Notes: a model not told the origin generated them from the letters alone. DNA of 64,000 nucleotides from Collimonas sp. OK412 (GCF_900112135.1 NZ_FOLC01000012.1:101957-165956); one strand, 5' to 3'. Positions 1 through 9,920 are shown, counted from the stretch's first letter. Made by a program: numbers and translations.

Positions 1-1978
1 CCGGCTGCTTGAGCTGTTCCAGGATCGCCGGATTTTCCAAAGTGGAAACATCCTGGGTGATTTCCTCGCCTTTTGCCAGCACCCGCAGCAAACGCCGCAT
101 GATCTTGCCGGAACGGGTTTTCGGCAGATTGTCGCCGAAGCGGATTTCGCGCGGCTTGGCGATCGGGCCGATTTCCTTGGCGACCCAGTCGCGCAGTTCC
201 TTGGCGATCTGCTTGGCTTCTTCTCCGGTCGGACGGCTACGTTTGAGGACCACAAAAGCGCAGATCGCTTCGCCGGTGGTTTCATCCGGCTTGCCCACCA
301 CGGCGGCTTCGGCCACCATCGGATTGGCCACCAGCGCCGATTCGATTTCCATGGTGCCCATGCGGTGGCCGGAGACGTTCAGCACGTCGTCGATGCGGCC
401 GGTGATGGTGAAATAGCCGGTGTCCTTGTTGCGGATCGCGCCGTCGCCGGCGAGGTAGAGCTTGCCGCCGAACTCAGGCGGGAAGTAGGCGCTCTTGAAA
501 CGCTCGGGATTGTTCCAGATGGCGCGGATCATCGACGGCCACGGGCGCTTGACGACCAGGATGCCGCCGTTGCCGTCCGGCAGTTCATGCCCGGCTTCGT
601 CGACGATCACCGCCTGGATGCCCGGCAGCGGCAAGGTGCAGGAACCCGGCACCAGCGGCGTGGCGCCCGGCAGCGGCGAGATCATGTGGCCGCCGGTTTC
701 GGTTTGCCAGAAGGTATCGACAATCGGGCAGCGCTCGCGGCCGATGTTCTTGTGGTACCACATCCAGGCTTCCGGATTGATCGGCTCGCCGACCGTGCCC
801 AGCAGGCGCAGCGACGACAGGTCGTATCTGGAAGGATGGATGTTCGGGTCGGCGTCGGCGGCCTTGATCAAGGAACGGATCGCCGTCGGCGCAGTGTAGA
901 AAATGGTGGCCTTGTGCCTTTGCACCATATCCCAGAAACGGCCGGCGTTGGGGAAGGTCGGCACGCCTTCGAAAATGATCTGGGTGGCGCCGACCGCGGT
1001 CGGGCCGTAGGCGATGTAGGTGTGGCCGGTGATCCAGCCGATGTCGGCGGTGCACCAGTAGACATCGTCCGGCTTGATGTCGAACACCCATTTCATGGTC
1101 AGCGCCGCCCACAGCAGGTAGCCGCCGGATGCGTGCTGCACGCCCTTCGGCGTGCCGGTGGAGCCGGAGGTGTACAAGATGAACAGCGGATGCTCGGCAT
1201 CGACCCATTCCGGTTCGCAGGTGTCGGCCTGCGCCGCGACCAGTTCATGCAGCCAGAGATCGCGGCCCGCCACGAAATTGATGTCGCCGCCGGTGCGCTT
1301 GTAGACCACCACGTTCTTGATGCTGTCGCAGCCGCCCAGCGCCAGCGCTTCGTCGACGATGGACTTGAGCGGCAGGCGCTTGCCGCCGCGCGCTTGCTCA
1401 TCGGCGGTCAGCACGGCGACGGCGCCGGCGTCGATGATGCGTTCCTGCAGCGACTTGGCGGAAAAGCCGCCGAACACCACCGAATGGGTGGCGCCGATAC
1501 GGGCGCAAGCCTGCATCGCGACCACGCCTTCAACCGACATCGGCATATAGATGACGACGCGGTCGCCCTTCTTGATGCCCAGCGATTTCAAGCCATTGGC
1601 GAACTGGCAGACTTTCTTGTGCAGCTCGCGGTAGGTGATCTTGCTGACATCGCCGCTGTCGGTTTCAAAGATGACCGCGACCTTGTCGGCATTGCCATTC
1701 TGCAAATGCACGTCGAGGCAGTTGTAGGAGACGTTCAGCTTGCCGTCGTCGAACCATTTGTAGAACGGCGCATCGGATTCGTCCAGCACCTTGGTGAAGG
1801 GCTTGTGCCATTGCAGGTTCTCGCGGGCCAGGCGGCCCCAGAATCCTTCGTAATCCTGTTCGGCTTCGGCAACCAGGGCGCGGTAGGCGTCCATGCCGGA
1901 AATCGCTGCCGTCTTCACGAAGCTGGCCGCCGGCTCGAAAATCCGGTCTTCTTGCTTGAAGGTCTCTATGTCTGCCAT
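1..1978 (-). CDS. acs: acetyl-CoA synthetase (3' end cut by window edge)
   Basis: Makes acetyl-CoA from acetate, ATP and CoA through acetyl-AMP in the cytoplasm. About 659 residues are visible and the frame stays open to base 1, so only the last few codons are missing. The protein starts [11 protein letters not shown] and has the adenylate-forming P-loop [11 protein letters not shown], the motif [13 protein letters not shown], and near the C-terminus the acetylatable lysine motif [10 protein letters not shown]. The ATG at 1978 is the natural start for the family. Its product pathway links to the malonate decarboxylase operon upstream, which releases acetate, though a 376-bp gap with REP palindromes argues for separate transcription. 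Confidence 0.97.
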   Translation of the reverse strand, partial: MADIETFKQEDRIFEPAASFVKTAAISGMDAYRALVAEAEQDYEGFWGRLARENLQWHKPFTKVLDESDAPFYKWFDDGKLNVSYNCLDVHLQNGNADKVAVIFETDSGDVSKITYRELHKKVCQFANGLKSLGIKKGDRVVIYMPMSVEGVVAMQACARIGATHSVVFGGFSAKSLQERIIDAGAVAVLTADEQARGGKRLPLKSIVDEALALGGCDSIKNVVVYKRTGGDINFVAGRDLWLHELVAAQADTCEPEWVDAEHPLFILYTSGSTGTPKGVQHASGGYLLWAALTMKWVFDIKPDDVYWCTADIGWITGHTYIAYGPTAVGATQIIFEGVPTFPNAGRFWDMVQRHKATIFYTAPTAIRSLIKAADADPNIHPSRYDLSSLRLLGTVGEPINPEAWMWYHKNIGRERCPIVDTFWQTETGGHMISPLPGATPLVPGSCTLPLPGIQAVIVDEAGHELPDGNGGILVVKRPWPSMIRAIWNNPERFKSAYFPPEFGGKLYLAGDGAIRNKDTGYFTITGRIDDVLNVSGHRMGTMEIESALVANPMVAEAAVVGKPDETTGEAICAFVVLKRSRPTGEEAKQIAKELRDWVAKEIGPIAKPREIRFGDNLPKTRSGKIMRRLLRVLAKGEEITQDVSTLENPAILEQLKQP

Positions 1979-2076
1979 GGTTTTGTATTCCAATATGATG
2001 TGATTAATGATTTGTTGAGATTTTCATAAAACATGACAATGCCCTTGCCCGGACGCGCTTAACAAACGCAGCTAAC

Positions 2077-2131
2077 TGGGGTCAGAGTGAACTTTCTGCG
2101 CGCTTTTTGCAGAAACTTCACTCTGACCCCA
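2077..2131. repeat. REP-like palindrome 1
   Basis: Imperfect inverted repeat with 23-bp arms (one mismatch) that begin TGGGGTCAGAGT and end ACTCTGACCCCA, around a short loop. It lies between acs and mdcH. Palindromes with this GGGGTCAGAGT core are common, dispersed intergenic elements in beta-proteobacteria (known of the family). No gene is visible between 1979 and 2354. Confidence 0.75.
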
Positions 2132-2212
2132 CTTAGCGGGCCACGGAGTAGCTGCCTCATCGCTAACAAGAACAAAACCACCTGGTGCGCCCTGTCTTTC
2201 TCCGAATCCGTC

Positions 2213-2273
2213 ATGTGGGGTCAGAGTCAAGTTTCGCGATGAAGCTCTGCGAAAGTTGACTCTGACCCCACAT
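2213..2273. repeat. REP-like palindrome 2
   Basis: Second GGGGTCAGAGT palindrome, with arms from CATGTGGGG to CCCCACATG. The outer arm sequence matches element 1, while the inner stem differs (TCAAGTTTCGC). Two degenerate half-copies (CCGACCCCAGGTGACTCC and neighbours) follow to about 2310, and the string TGTCTTTCTCCGAAT occurs on both sides (about 2193 and 2309). Together they look like a small composite REP cluster. Confidence 0.7.
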
Positions 2274-2354
2274 GACTCCGACCCCAGGTGACTCCTACTC
2301 CACATGACTCTGTCTTTCTCCGAATCTGTGGCGATGTCATGAATTACGAAACTC

Positions 2355-3284
2355 TCATAGTTGCGCCTGCTCGCGTGATAGCAAAGCGAGCAGCGTATCG
2401 ATTCGGTTGTTGTCGCAGCAGAGCGCCTGGCCATCGGTGAATATCGACGCTGTCAGATTGGTCAATACCGAACCGCTCGGCATTTCCAGCGCCAGGCGTG
2501 CACCGCGTTCCCAGGCAAGACGAGCGGTATCAAACCAATGCACCTGTCGCGCCATATTATTGGCGAGGTCATCGCGAATGCTCCTCGGTTCGAAAACAGC
2601 GCGTGCGATGCTGCTGCTCAGGTAAGTCAACTGCGGACGCTGTATTGCCACTCTCGAAAAAGCCGCTCTCATTTCCACTGCCGCCGCATCGAACAGTTCG
2701 CAATGGGACGGCACGCCGACAGCCAGGCGTTCCACCTTGACCGCGCCATGTCCAAGCGCGAGTCGCATGACCAGGAGCATCGCGTCGTCAGCCCCGGCAA
2801 TCACCAGTTGCCTGTCCGCGTTCAAGTTGGCCAGGTAGACCGGTGCGGCAGGAGTATGAATGCGTGCTATCAGCGGTTCCAGCTGATAGCGGTCGAGGCC
2901 GACTATAGCTGTCATGCCGTAACCGCGCGGATACGCACTCTCCATCAGTTTCCCTCGCTGCGCCACCAGCCGTACCGCATCGGAATACCCAAGGGCGCCG
3001 GCGATCACCGCGGCCGGGTAGGCTCCTATGGACAGGCCTGCAACCATATGCGGGCCGGCATTGTGTGCCAGGAAGAACCTGGCCATGGCGACGCCAGCTA
3101 TCAGCAGGCACAGTTGCACGGCAACAGTGGATTCCAGTGCTTTGGCGGTATCCAGAGTGAAAGGGTCATCGTGGAGTGCGTCGCAGGTCTGCTCGAGCGT
3201 ACGCGTAACCGCGGGATGGTCCGGAAGCGAGTGCAGCATGCCTGGCCGCTGCGCGCCTTGGCCTGGAAAGGTAAACAGGATCAT
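2355..3284 (-). CDS. mdcH: malonate decarboxylase malonyltransferase MdcH
   Basis: Malonyl-CoA:acyl carrier protein transacylase, 309 aa, which primes the MdcC carrier with malonyl groups. The N-terminus MILFTFPGQGAQ and the nucleophile elbow GLSIGAY (catalytic Ser) are those of the FabD/MdcH fold. I chose the ATG at 3284 over an in-frame start 45 bp upstream because it follows GAAGG and overlaps the mdcG stop in an ATGA arrangement, as expected for translational coupling. It is the last gene of the mdc operon. Confidence 0.93.
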   Translation of the reverse strand: MILFTFPGQGAQRPGMLHSLPDHPAVTRTLEQTCDALHDDPFTLDTAKALESTVAVQLCLLIAGVAMARFFLAHNAGPHMVAGLSIGAYPAAVIAGALGYSDAVRLVAQRGKLMESAYPRGYGMTAIVGLDRYQLEPLIARIHTPAAPVYLANLNADRQLVIAGADDAMLLVMRLALGHGAVKVERLAVGVPSHCELFDAAAVEMRAAFSRVAIQRPQLTYLSSSIARAVFEPRSIRDDLANNMARQVHWFDTARLAWERGARLALEMPSGSVLTNLTASIFTDGQALCCDNNRIDTLLALLSREQAQL

Positions 3285-4039
3285 GGCGCCTTCACGCTTT
3301 CTGCGTTTTGCCAGTTGTTCTGGCGCCACGGATCGGCAGTCAAAACCGGGCCGGCGTCAGTTTTTAGCAGCACTCGCCCGTTTTGGCGGTTGGCCCATTG
3401 CGCATTGATGCTGGCCCATTCGGAAAATGAAAATGCACCATTGCCGGTGTCTATCTGCATATCAATACGGCATATTCGAGATGACGATATCATCCTGAGC
3501 GCCAGCATCTGCGCAGCACTGAGAGGTGCGCGCGCGCGCAGCAGGATATCGAGATCGCTGTCTTCACGGACCACCGGCAGCCGCGATGCGAGCTGAAACC
3601 CGACGCCGCCGGTTGGCCCCCAGGCCAAGCCGGTTGCATCAAGCGACGGCGCCAGGACCGCAAGTGCTTCGAAAGCCGGCAGCCGGCCTCGATGCTCTTC
3701 GATGTAAGCCGATGCGCAGCCAGTCAGCATCTCCGGTTTGATGCAACGCGCCACTGCAGCGCGCTCCAGGTAACCGGCACAGCGCTCGCTCCGCGTCTCG
3801 CCGCGCAGACCAACGGGGACCAAACAGGGATCGCCTACTTTCTCGCGCCGCACGACGACCGGGGCGCGCAAGAATTGCCCAGCGCCCGCCCAAGGCGGAA
3901 GCGGCGTGACCGTCGTCAGTGCTCTGGTGTCTTTGATCCAGAGCAAGTCGTGCGGGCAAAGAATGCCTGCGCCGGCGCTCTCAGGCGTGGATGTGCCCAG
4001 GGTTTCGTCCTCTGGTGTCTTGAGCGATACGGCTTCCAT
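3281..4039 (-). CDS. mdcG: phosphoribosyl-dephospho-CoA transferase MdcG (holo-ACP synthase)
   Basis: Attaches the 2'-(5''-phosphoribosyl)-3'-dephospho-CoA arm, whose precursor is made by MdcB, to the serine of MdcC. It is 252 aa. The segments HDLLWI and DSDLDIL are typical of MdcG, the latter being a nucleotidyltransferase-like acidic motif. A longer open frame runs upstream to 4855, but that part is antisense noise over mdcM. The start at 4039 lies 2 bp after the mdcM stop. Confidence 0.9.
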   Translation of the reverse strand: MEAVSLKTPEDETLGTSTPESAGAGILCPHDLLWIKDTRALTTVTPLPPWAGAGQFLRAPVVVRREKVGDPCLVPVGLRGETRSERCAGYLERAAVARCIKPEMLTGCASAYIEEHRGRLPAFEALAVLAPSLDATGLAWGPTGGVGFQLASRLPVVREDSDLDILLRARAPLSAAQMLALRMISSSRICRIDMQIDTGNGAFSFSEWASINAQWANRQNGRVLLKTDAGPVLTADPWRQNNWQNAESVKAP

Positions 4040-4041
4040 GA

Positions 4042-4806
4042 TCAACCCACGATTGCTTTCGTGGCAAAGAAGAGCAGGGATGGCCCTAGCAGGCAACCGA
4101 TACCGGTATGGAATGTCGCCACCAATGCGCCGTACGGCACCAGTTTGCGGTCGGTCGCGGCGAGGCCGGCCGAAACGCCGCTGACGGTGCCCGCGAGACC
4201 ACCGAACACCATTGCGGAGCGAGGTGTTTTCAGGCCGAGAAAGCGCGCCGCGATGGGAGTGCCGACCATGACGATAATCGCCTTTACCAGGCCGGTGGCG
4301 ATGCTCAGCGCCATCACATCGGAGCTGGCGCCAATCGCTGCGCCGGTGACCGGGCCGACGATATAGGTGATCGCGCCGGCGCCGATGGTGGTCATGCTGA
4401 CCGCATCGGAATAGCCAAAGGCCCGGGCGATGCTGGCGCCGACAATGAACGGCAATACCGTCCCCAGCAGCAACGATACGACGCCGATCAGTCCAGCTTT
4501 GCGCGCCTCGGTCGCTTGCACCTCGAAAGCAGTGGCGACGATGGCAAAATCGCGCAGCATGGCGCCACCCATCAGGCCAATCCCGCTGAACAGCGAAACG
4601 TCGGCCAGTCCCTTGGTCCCGCCGCTCACTATGCCGCCCCAATATGCCAGCGCCAGGCCGATCACGATGGCGATTGCGGAGCCATGGACGCGGCCGAAGG
4701 TGAGTTTGCGCGAGATGACTCCCGACAGCAAGATAATGATCCCGATCACAGCAAAGGCGGTGACAAGTCCATTCTGATGAACCGCTTTTTGAAATATTTC
4801 TGACAT
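4042..4806 (-). CDS. madM: malonate transporter subunit MdcM/MadM
   Basis: Large integral membrane subunit of the two-component malonate uptake carrier, 254 aa, with about eight hydrophobic segments (for example AFAVIGIIILLSGV and IGVVSLLLGTVLPFIVG) and the family segment YIVGPVTGAAIG. It probably acts with the MadL homologue directly upstream, importing malonate with sodium or protons (known for the family; the coupling ion cannot be read from the sequence). It sits inside the mdc operon, 8 bp after madL. Confidence 0.93.
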   Translation of the reverse strand: MSEIFQKAVHQNGLVTAFAVIGIIILLSGVISRKLTFGRVHGSAIAIVIGLALAYWGGIVSGGTKGLADVSLFSGIGLMGGAMLRDFAIVATAFEVQATEARKAGLIGVVSLLLGTVLPFIVGASIARAFGYSDAVSMTTIGAGAITYIVGPVTGAAIGASSDVMALSIATGLVKAIIVMVGTPIAARFLGLKTPRSAMVFGGLAGTVSGVSAGLAATDRKLVPYGALVATFHTGIGCLLGPSLLFFATKAIVG

Positions 4807-4814
4807 GATGTCTC

Positions 4815-5216
4815 CTACTCGGCCAAAGGCGCAAGATCGGCCACGGCTGCGTCAATCTCAGCCTGGCTTTCCGTGCGATTGATCAACGCGATGCAGCAGG
4901 CGCAGACGGCAACCGCCCCCAATGCCGACAGCAACGCCACAGGTCCGCCGCGCAGCGCCGCAACCACGTCCTGCTGGGCCGCCATGGCAACCACCACCGG
5001 GATATACATCGCAGCCCAGAAGCCGACGCCTGCTTCGGTCGGTTTGGGCAAGAATCCTCTCGGCTGCATGTACAGGCGGGCGAAAATCAATAGCAGCATG
5101 GCGATGCCGACACCGCCGACGTTGGTCTTGACGCCGATCAGCTGGCCGAGAAGGTCGCCAAGGAAAATCCCTAGCAGGTGGCAGCAGGCGAGTAAGGCGG
5201 TTCCGTAAATAATCAT
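4815..5216 (-). CDS. madL: malonate transporter subunit MdcL/MadL
   Basis: Small membrane subunit of the malonate carrier, 133 aa. The N-terminus MIIYGTALLACCHLLGIFLGDLLG and the segment GVGIAMLLLIFARLYM are typical of MadL, with four hydrophobic stretches. The ATG at 5216 follows AGGAGA. The 88-bp gap to mdcE is the largest inside the operon. Confidence 0.92.
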   Translation of the reverse strand: MIIYGTALLACCHLLGIFLGDLLGQLIGVKTNVGGVGIAMLLLIFARLYMQPRGFLPKPTEAGVGFWAAMYIPVVVAMAAQQDVVAALRGGPVALLSALGAVAVCACCIALINRTESQAEIDAAVADLAPLAE

Positions 5217-5304
5217 GGTTTTGTCTCCTATATTGATGACATCAGCGGCTTGTCAGATTTTGTTTTTATGCACTACAGAAAAATAATGACTGCTCCTTCC
5301 TGGG

Positions 5305-6144
5305 TTAGGGTTGGCTGGCGCTCCATTGGACGCGCAGCATGTCCCGTACCCTGCTTGACGCGCGACGGTGTTCTGCCCCCAGCCGATTACCCAGGCCGCG
5401 GCTGCTGTCTGCCAGGATGTCTGCGAGCGCGGCTTGCAGGCTGCTTTCTACGGTATCGATGTCGGCGGCGGATGGCGCATCCGGGTGCGCCACTTGCAGG
5501 CATCGCCATAACAGGCCCAGCGATGCATAACTTTCAATGTCGTAGGCCATCGGCGGCACAGTCGAAGCAAGGGATTCCAGCGCCTCGACCGAACGCATCG
5601 TGATACGCGCCGCGGACGCCTTTCCCATTGCATGCACCATGACCCCAGGATCGCTGATTGCTATCAGGCGGTTGGCCTGGTAGCCGTGGGCAAGGAAAGC
5701 GCCGGACATGGCTTTGCCGACGATCAGCCCGATCACGGGATGGCCCGCCAGCCGCGCCTCTGCATAGGCGCCGGCGGCGCCGGCCAGCGCCAGGTGGATG
5801 CCAAAACCTTCCTCGCGCCGGCCATAAGCCTGGCTGGTGACATCGATCACCGCGACGATCGGCGTCTTGGTTTTGCTGTCGCGGTCGGCGGCCACCAGCT
5901 CTTGTACCGCGCGCGCAAGCTGCCAGCCTTCTACCAGGCCGACCTCGCCGTTGCGGACGCGCGGGAAGCGGTTGCCTGGATCCGGCGCCACTGCAATGTA
6001 GCGCGCCATTTTTCCGGCAAGGTCGGCGTCGGCTACCAGCACCGAAGCGGGATATCCGGCAGCCGGCGCGGCTCCACCGGTCAGCCTGGAGAACCAGGCC
6101 GCGCCACGGCTTTGCTGATCAGCTGAATTCATGGTTATGCTCAT
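5305..6144 (-). CDS. mdcE: malonate decarboxylase gamma subunit MdcE
   Basis: 279 aa, crotonase/carboxyltransferase fold. With MdcD it forms the biotin-independent decarboxylase that turns malonyl-S-MdcC into acetyl-S-MdcC. The oxyanion-hole region GLIVGKAMSGAFLAHGYQ is visible. The ATG at 6144 overlaps the mdcD stop (ATGA). A second in-frame ATG, 12 bp later, cannot be excluded. Confidence 0.93.
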   Translation of the reverse strand: MSITMNSADQQSRGAAWFSRLTGGAAPAAGYPASVLVADADLAGKMARYIAVAPDPGNRFPRVRNGEVGLVEGWQLARAVQELVAADRDSKTKTPIVAVIDVTSQAYGRREEGFGIHLALAGAAGAYAEARLAGHPVIGLIVGKAMSGAFLAHGYQANRLIAISDPGVMVHAMGKASAARITMRSVEALESLASTVPPMAYDIESYASLGLLWRCLQVAHPDAPSAADIDTVESSLQAALADILADSSRGLGNRLGAEHRRASSRVRDMLRVQWSASQP

Positions 6145-6992
6145 GATGCGAATCCTTTCTGATAAATCGCGCGAACCAGTTCAGGCGTTGCCTGTACGCT
6201 GGCGTCCACTTCGGCCAGGCGCTCCAGAAAACCCTGGGCCATATCGCTGCGGTGCTGTCCAGGCAAGCCGCGCTGGAGCAGGTCGCGGACCACGCTTCTG
6301 ATCTGAGCGGCGTCGTCCTCGACGTAAGCATCAGCCAGTCCGCAGCGGTAACGCTGCTCGCCGCCGGTAAAGCTCCAGATGAACGGCTTGTCGCGCGAAT
6401 CGTATTCGGCGATGCCGGCTTCCTGTTCAATCACCGCCGGACCGTTCAAGCCGAGCCGCGCTTCGCGGGTCACGATCAGATAGCTGCACAGGGCCGCCGC
6501 GATCGACATCCCGCCAAAACAGCCCACAGTGCCGGCGATAATGCCGATCACCGGCTGGTAGCGGCGCAGGTCGACGATGGCAGAATGGATCTCGGCAATC
6601 GCAGCTAATCCTAGATTGGCTTCCTGCAGCCGCACGCCGCCGGTTTCAAACAAGATGATCGCCCGGGTTGGAATGCCGTTGCGATTGTCTTGCGCCGCCA
6701 GCTCCAGCGCGCCGGCAATCTTGGCGCCGCCGACCTCTCCCAGGCTGCCGCCTTGAAATGCGCCTTCGATGGCAAGGATCACGGCCGGCTGGCCGTCGCA
6801 TGTGCCCTTGGCGACGACCACGCCGTCGTCCGATTGCGTGATCACGCCCTGCTGCGCCAGCCAGGGTGATGTCACGCGGTCGAAGGGGCCGATCAGTTCG
6901 CGCATGGACCCGGCGTCGAGCAAGGCACCGGCCCGGCTGCGCGCATTGAGTTCGATAAAGCTGTCGCGTTGCAGCAGTTGTTCGGTATTCAT
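6141..6992 (-). CDS. mdcD: malonate decarboxylase beta subunit MdcD
   Basis: 283 aa carboxyltransferase-fold subunit of the malonyl-S-ACP decarboxylase, partner of MdcE. Visible family signatures are GGSLGEVGGAKIAGALELA, ILFETGGVRLQEAN and GTVGCFGGMSIAA. The start MNTEQLLQ at 6992 has GGAAG a few bases upstream; the frame opens further 5' but there overlaps mdcC, so the longer version is unlikely. Confidence 0.94.
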   Translation of the reverse strand: MNTEQLLQRDSFIELNARSRAGALLDAGSMRELIGPFDRVTSPWLAQQGVITQSDDGVVVAKGTCDGQPAVILAIEGAFQGGSLGEVGGAKIAGALELAAQDNRNGIPTRAIILFETGGVRLQEANLGLAAIAEIHSAIVDLRRYQPVIGIIAGTVGCFGGMSIAAALCSYLIVTREARLGLNGPAVIEQEAGIAEYDSRDKPFIWSFTGGEQRYRCGLADAYVEDDAAQIRSVVRDLLQRGLPGQHRSDMAQGFLERLAEVDASVQATPELVRAIYQKGFAS

Positions 6993-6999
6993 GGCTTCC

Positions 7000-7308
7000 T
7001 TACTTTGTGCTTGCATACTGCAATTCTTCGAACGCCTGCTCGATCCGCATGCGCACCACGCCCGGCGTTGCGCCGAAATCATTGATCTCGATTTTTGCGG
7101 CCGGCAGCGACGGCGCGGCAAAGATGCGCGTCAACAGCGCTTCCCACACGTGGCGCATGCCATCGACCGAGGTGTTGATGGCGATGCTGGTGACGCCGGC
7201 GGCATGCGGCTCAAGCAATACTTCCAGATCGCCGGAGCCGACCACGCCGGTCAACACGCGTGCTTTGGCAGGCGAACCCGCCGGATATTCATAGAAAATC
7301 TTTTCCAT
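7000..7308 (-). CDS. mdcC: malonate decarboxylase acyl carrier protein MdcC (delta)
   Basis: 102-aa acyl carrier that bears the thiol prosthetic group and shuttles malonyl/acetyl groups between MdcA and MdcD-E. The modification site is Ser25 in GSGDLEVL, the same place as in the Klebsiella protein (known). The ATG at 7308 follows a strong AGGAGG; an upstream in-frame start 21 bp away is weaker. Confidence 0.95.
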   Translation of the reverse strand: MEKIFYEYPAGSPAKARVLTGVVGSGDLEVLLEPHAAGVTSIAINTSVDGMRHVWEALLTRIFAAPSLPAAKIEINDFGATPGVVRMRIEQAFEELQYASTK

Positions 7309-7325
7309 GGTTTCCCTCCTTCGAT

Positions 7326-8183
7326 TCAAGTCTTGATCCTGTCCAGGAACAACGCCGCAGCCAGCAGATCCGCGGCGCCGCCCGGTGAGACGTGCAGCGC
7401 CAGCAGCTCCTGTTCGAATTGTTGCAATGCGCTCCTGCCATGGCTGCTAGCGGCACCGCCGGCGATGAGCACTCGCAGTGCGCCGGATTGCACAGCCGTC
7501 AATGCCGCCTGGCCGCCTCGCGACAGGACGCAGGTGTCATCGAGATTGGCGATCACCGCAAGCAGCGCGTTGAGCCGCGCGTCATTTTCATCGTCGCCGC
7601 GGGTGCGGCAGTATTCCAGCCAAGGGAGCGCGACCCAGATTACATGCGGGAATCCAGCTCGCGCCTGTGCCCGTGCTCCGCCGACGCTGTATTGCTGGCA
7701 GGCGAGCTCGCCTTTGTTGCCGGTCATGGCTGGCGCAAGGCGGTCGTGACGGCATGCCAGTGCGGCGGCGCGCGCAGCCACCGCTGCCGGAGTCGATGCG
7801 TTGCGGTCTTGCGCTGCAGCCGTGACCAGCAAACCGAGCGCCCAGATCGCGCCGCGGTGGGTGTTGATGCCGCCGGTGGCGGCCATCATGGCGGCTTCAC
7901 CCTGGCGGCCGATGAGTCCGATCTGTTCGCGCAATTGCTGCGGATCGGCGATGTGTTGCCCGGCAACCGCCATGGCATGGAAAGTCGGATGCAAGGCCCA
8001 GGCCGAATGACACATCAAATCCCAGCTCAAATCCCGATGAGCGCCGCGACCGCGCATATCGACCAGGCCCGGCTTGGGCGTCAGCGTGACCTCATCGATC
8101 AGTGCTGCCACGACGACATCGGCCAGATAGCCGGCGAATGCGGCGGACGCAAGCGGTTGGCGTTGCTCAAGAACGGCTGCCAT
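7326..8183 (-). CDS. mdcB: triphosphoribosyl-dephospho-CoA synthase MdcB
   Basis: Makes the precursor of the MdcC prosthetic group from dephospho-CoA and ATP; 285 aa. The CitG/MdcB signature TPKPGLVDMRGRGAH is near residue 35 and GGINTHRGAIWALG near residue 115. Two starts compete: GTG at 8186, which overlaps the mdcA stop (GTGA), and ATG at 8183. I prefer the ATG because its distance from GGAG (about 7 bases) is more usual. Confidence 0.93.
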   Translation of the reverse strand: MAAVLEQRQPLASAAFAGYLADVVVAALIDEVTLTPKPGLVDMRGRGAHRDLSWDLMCHSAWALHPTFHAMAVAGQHIADPQQLREQIGLIGRQGEAAMMAATGGINTHRGAIWALGLLVTAAAQDRNASTPAAVAARAAALACRHDRLAPAMTGNKGELACQQYSVGGARAQARAGFPHVIWVALPWLEYCRTRGDDENDARLNALLAVIANLDDTCVLSRGGQAALTAVQSGALRVLIAGGAASSHGRSALQQFEQELLALHVSPGGAADLLAAALFLDRIKT

Positions 8184-9844
8184 CACCAGCTCCGGAACTT
8201 GGCAGGCGGCTCATACAGGCCATCGGACCAGGTCACCAGGTCGGCGACACTCTTGGCTGCCAGCAGCGAACGGGTCGCTTCGCTGCGATTGACGCCCATG
8301 TCCTCGGGCAGTGCAATCAGGCCTTCTTGCCGCAAGTGCGCGGTGTTCACCGGATCATGGGTCATGCCGATTGGCGTGACGCCCGCGACGGCAGCCAGCA
8401 TGGCTTTGCGCTCCTCCAACGAGCGCGCTTTGTAGAGATAGGCAATGCCTTCCTCGGTAAGGACATGCGTCACGTCATCGCCATAAATCATCACCGGAGC
8501 GATGGGCATGCCGGATTCGCGCCCGACCTCCACTGCGTCGAGGGTTTCGACGATGGTCGGCTGGCCACCGCCTTGAAAGGTTTCCACCATCTGCACCACC
8601 AGTTTTTTGCCGCGCGCCAGCGGATCGTCGGTCTCGATCAAGTCAAGCCAGGCTGGACTGGCGTGACGGCGTCCGCGCGGATCGTGTCCCATATTGGGCG
8701 CGCCGCCAAAACCTGCCAGGCGCCCGCGCGTCACCGTGGATGAATTGCCGAGCCCGTCCATTTGCAACGTGGATCCGATGAACAGGTCAACCGCGTACTG
8801 CCCCGCCAATTGGCAAAAAGCGCGATTGGAACGCATGGAGCCGTCTTTGCCGGTGAAGAACACATCGGGGCGTGCGGCAACGTAATTCTCCATACCCAGT
8901 TCGCCGCCGAAACAGTGGACGCTTTCGACCCAGCCGGTCTCGATTGCCGGAATCAATGTCGGATGCGGATTGAGCGTCCAGTTCTTGCAGATCTTGCCCT
9001 TGAGCCCCAGCTTTTCGCCATAGGTCGGCAGGATAAGTTCTATCGCCGCGGTATTGAAGCCGATGCCGTGATTGAGCGACTGCACCTGATGGCGTTCGTA
9101 CACGCCACGGATCGCCATCATCGCCATCAGCACATGTACCGGCTTGATCAGCCGTGGATCGCGGGTAAACAGCGGTTCAAGGAAAAACGGCTTGTCGGCC
9201 TGCACCACAAAGTCGATCCACGAGCCGGGAATGTCTACCCGCGGCAGATCGGCCGGATCGTCAACGATCTCATTGACCTGGGCAATCACGATACCGTCGC
9301 GGAAAGCCGCAGCCTCCACCAGCGCCGGCGTATCTTCGGTGCTGGAGCCGGTATACAGGTTACCTTGGCGATCTGCCTTGAAACCGGCCACCAGCACCAC
9401 GTTCGGCGTCAGGTCGACGTAAAGCCGGGCATACAGTTCGATGTAGGTGTGAATCGCACCGACTTCCAGCAGGCCGTCTTTCAGAAACTGGGAAATACGC
9501 AGGCTTTGGGCGCCGGCATACGCAAAATCGAGCTTGCGGGCGATGCCGCGCTCAAACAGGTCGAGATGCTCAGGCCGGCTGACGCTCGGCATGATCAGGT
9601 GCAGCTGGTTCACCTTGGCAGGATTGACCTGCGCCAGCGAACGGGACAGAAAATCGGCCTGCTTCTGGTTATTGCCTTCAAGTACGACACGGTCGCCAGG
9701 CGCGATCAGCGCTTCCAGCACGGCGACGATATCACCGGTAGGCAGTACCGCGCCATGGGCCATGTGGCGGACAAGATCCAGGCGGCGGTTTTTTTCCGTC
9801 CGGCGTTTGCTCCATTGCGCGTCAAGTTGAGGTCTGGCTTGCAT
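8183..9844 (-). CDS. mdcA: malonate decarboxylase alpha subunit MdcA
   Basis: 553 aa acetyl-S-ACP:malonate ACP transferase of the coenzyme A transferase superfamily. It swaps malonate for acetate on the MdcC carrier, releasing acetate. Visible are the N-terminal APGDRVVLEGNNQKQADFL, the GNLYTGSSTED segment and a C-terminal GGQPTIVETLDAVEVG. It is the first gene of the mdc operon, facing mdcR across a 401-bp control region. Confidence 0.95.
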   Translation of the reverse strand: MQARPQLDAQWSKRRTEKNRRLDLVRHMAHGAVLPTGDIVAVLEALIAPGDRVVLEGNNQKQADFLSRSLAQVNPAKVNQLHLIMPSVSRPEHLDLFERGIARKLDFAYAGAQSLRISQFLKDGLLEVGAIHTYIELYARLYVDLTPNVVLVAGFKADRQGNLYTGSSTEDTPALVEAAAFRDGIVIAQVNEIVDDPADLPRVDIPGSWIDFVVQADKPFFLEPLFTRDPRLIKPVHVLMAMMAIRGVYERHQVQSLNHGIGFNTAAIELILPTYGEKLGLKGKICKNWTLNPHPTLIPAIETGWVESVHCFGGELGMENYVAARPDVFFTGKDGSMRSNRAFCQLAGQYAVDLFIGSTLQMDGLGNSSTVTRGRLAGFGGAPNMGHDPRGRRHASPAWLDLIETDDPLARGKKLVVQMVETFQGGGQPTIVETLDAVEVGRESGMPIAPVMIYGDDVTHVLTEEGIAYLYKARSLEERKAMLAAVAGVTPIGMTHDPVNTAHLRQEGLIALPEDMGVNRSEATRSLLAAKSVADLVTWSDGLYEPPAKFRSW

Positions 9845-9920
9845 CGTTACTCCGGAAATCGATCGTCACGGAGCCACAATAGAATTTTAAAAAACCATCT
9901 TCAATCAACCTTATGCATAG

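Noticed and set aside
365..2029. A 554-codon plus-strand open frame opposite acs
   Set aside because: It is antisense to a clear acetyl-CoA synthetase and shows no family features; high-GC genes often leave long open frames on the other strand.
4040..4855. N-terminal extension that would make MdcG a 524-aa protein
   Set aside because: The extension lies over madM in another frame and reads as low-complexity Arg/His-rich sequence; MdcG proteins are about 200-250 aa.
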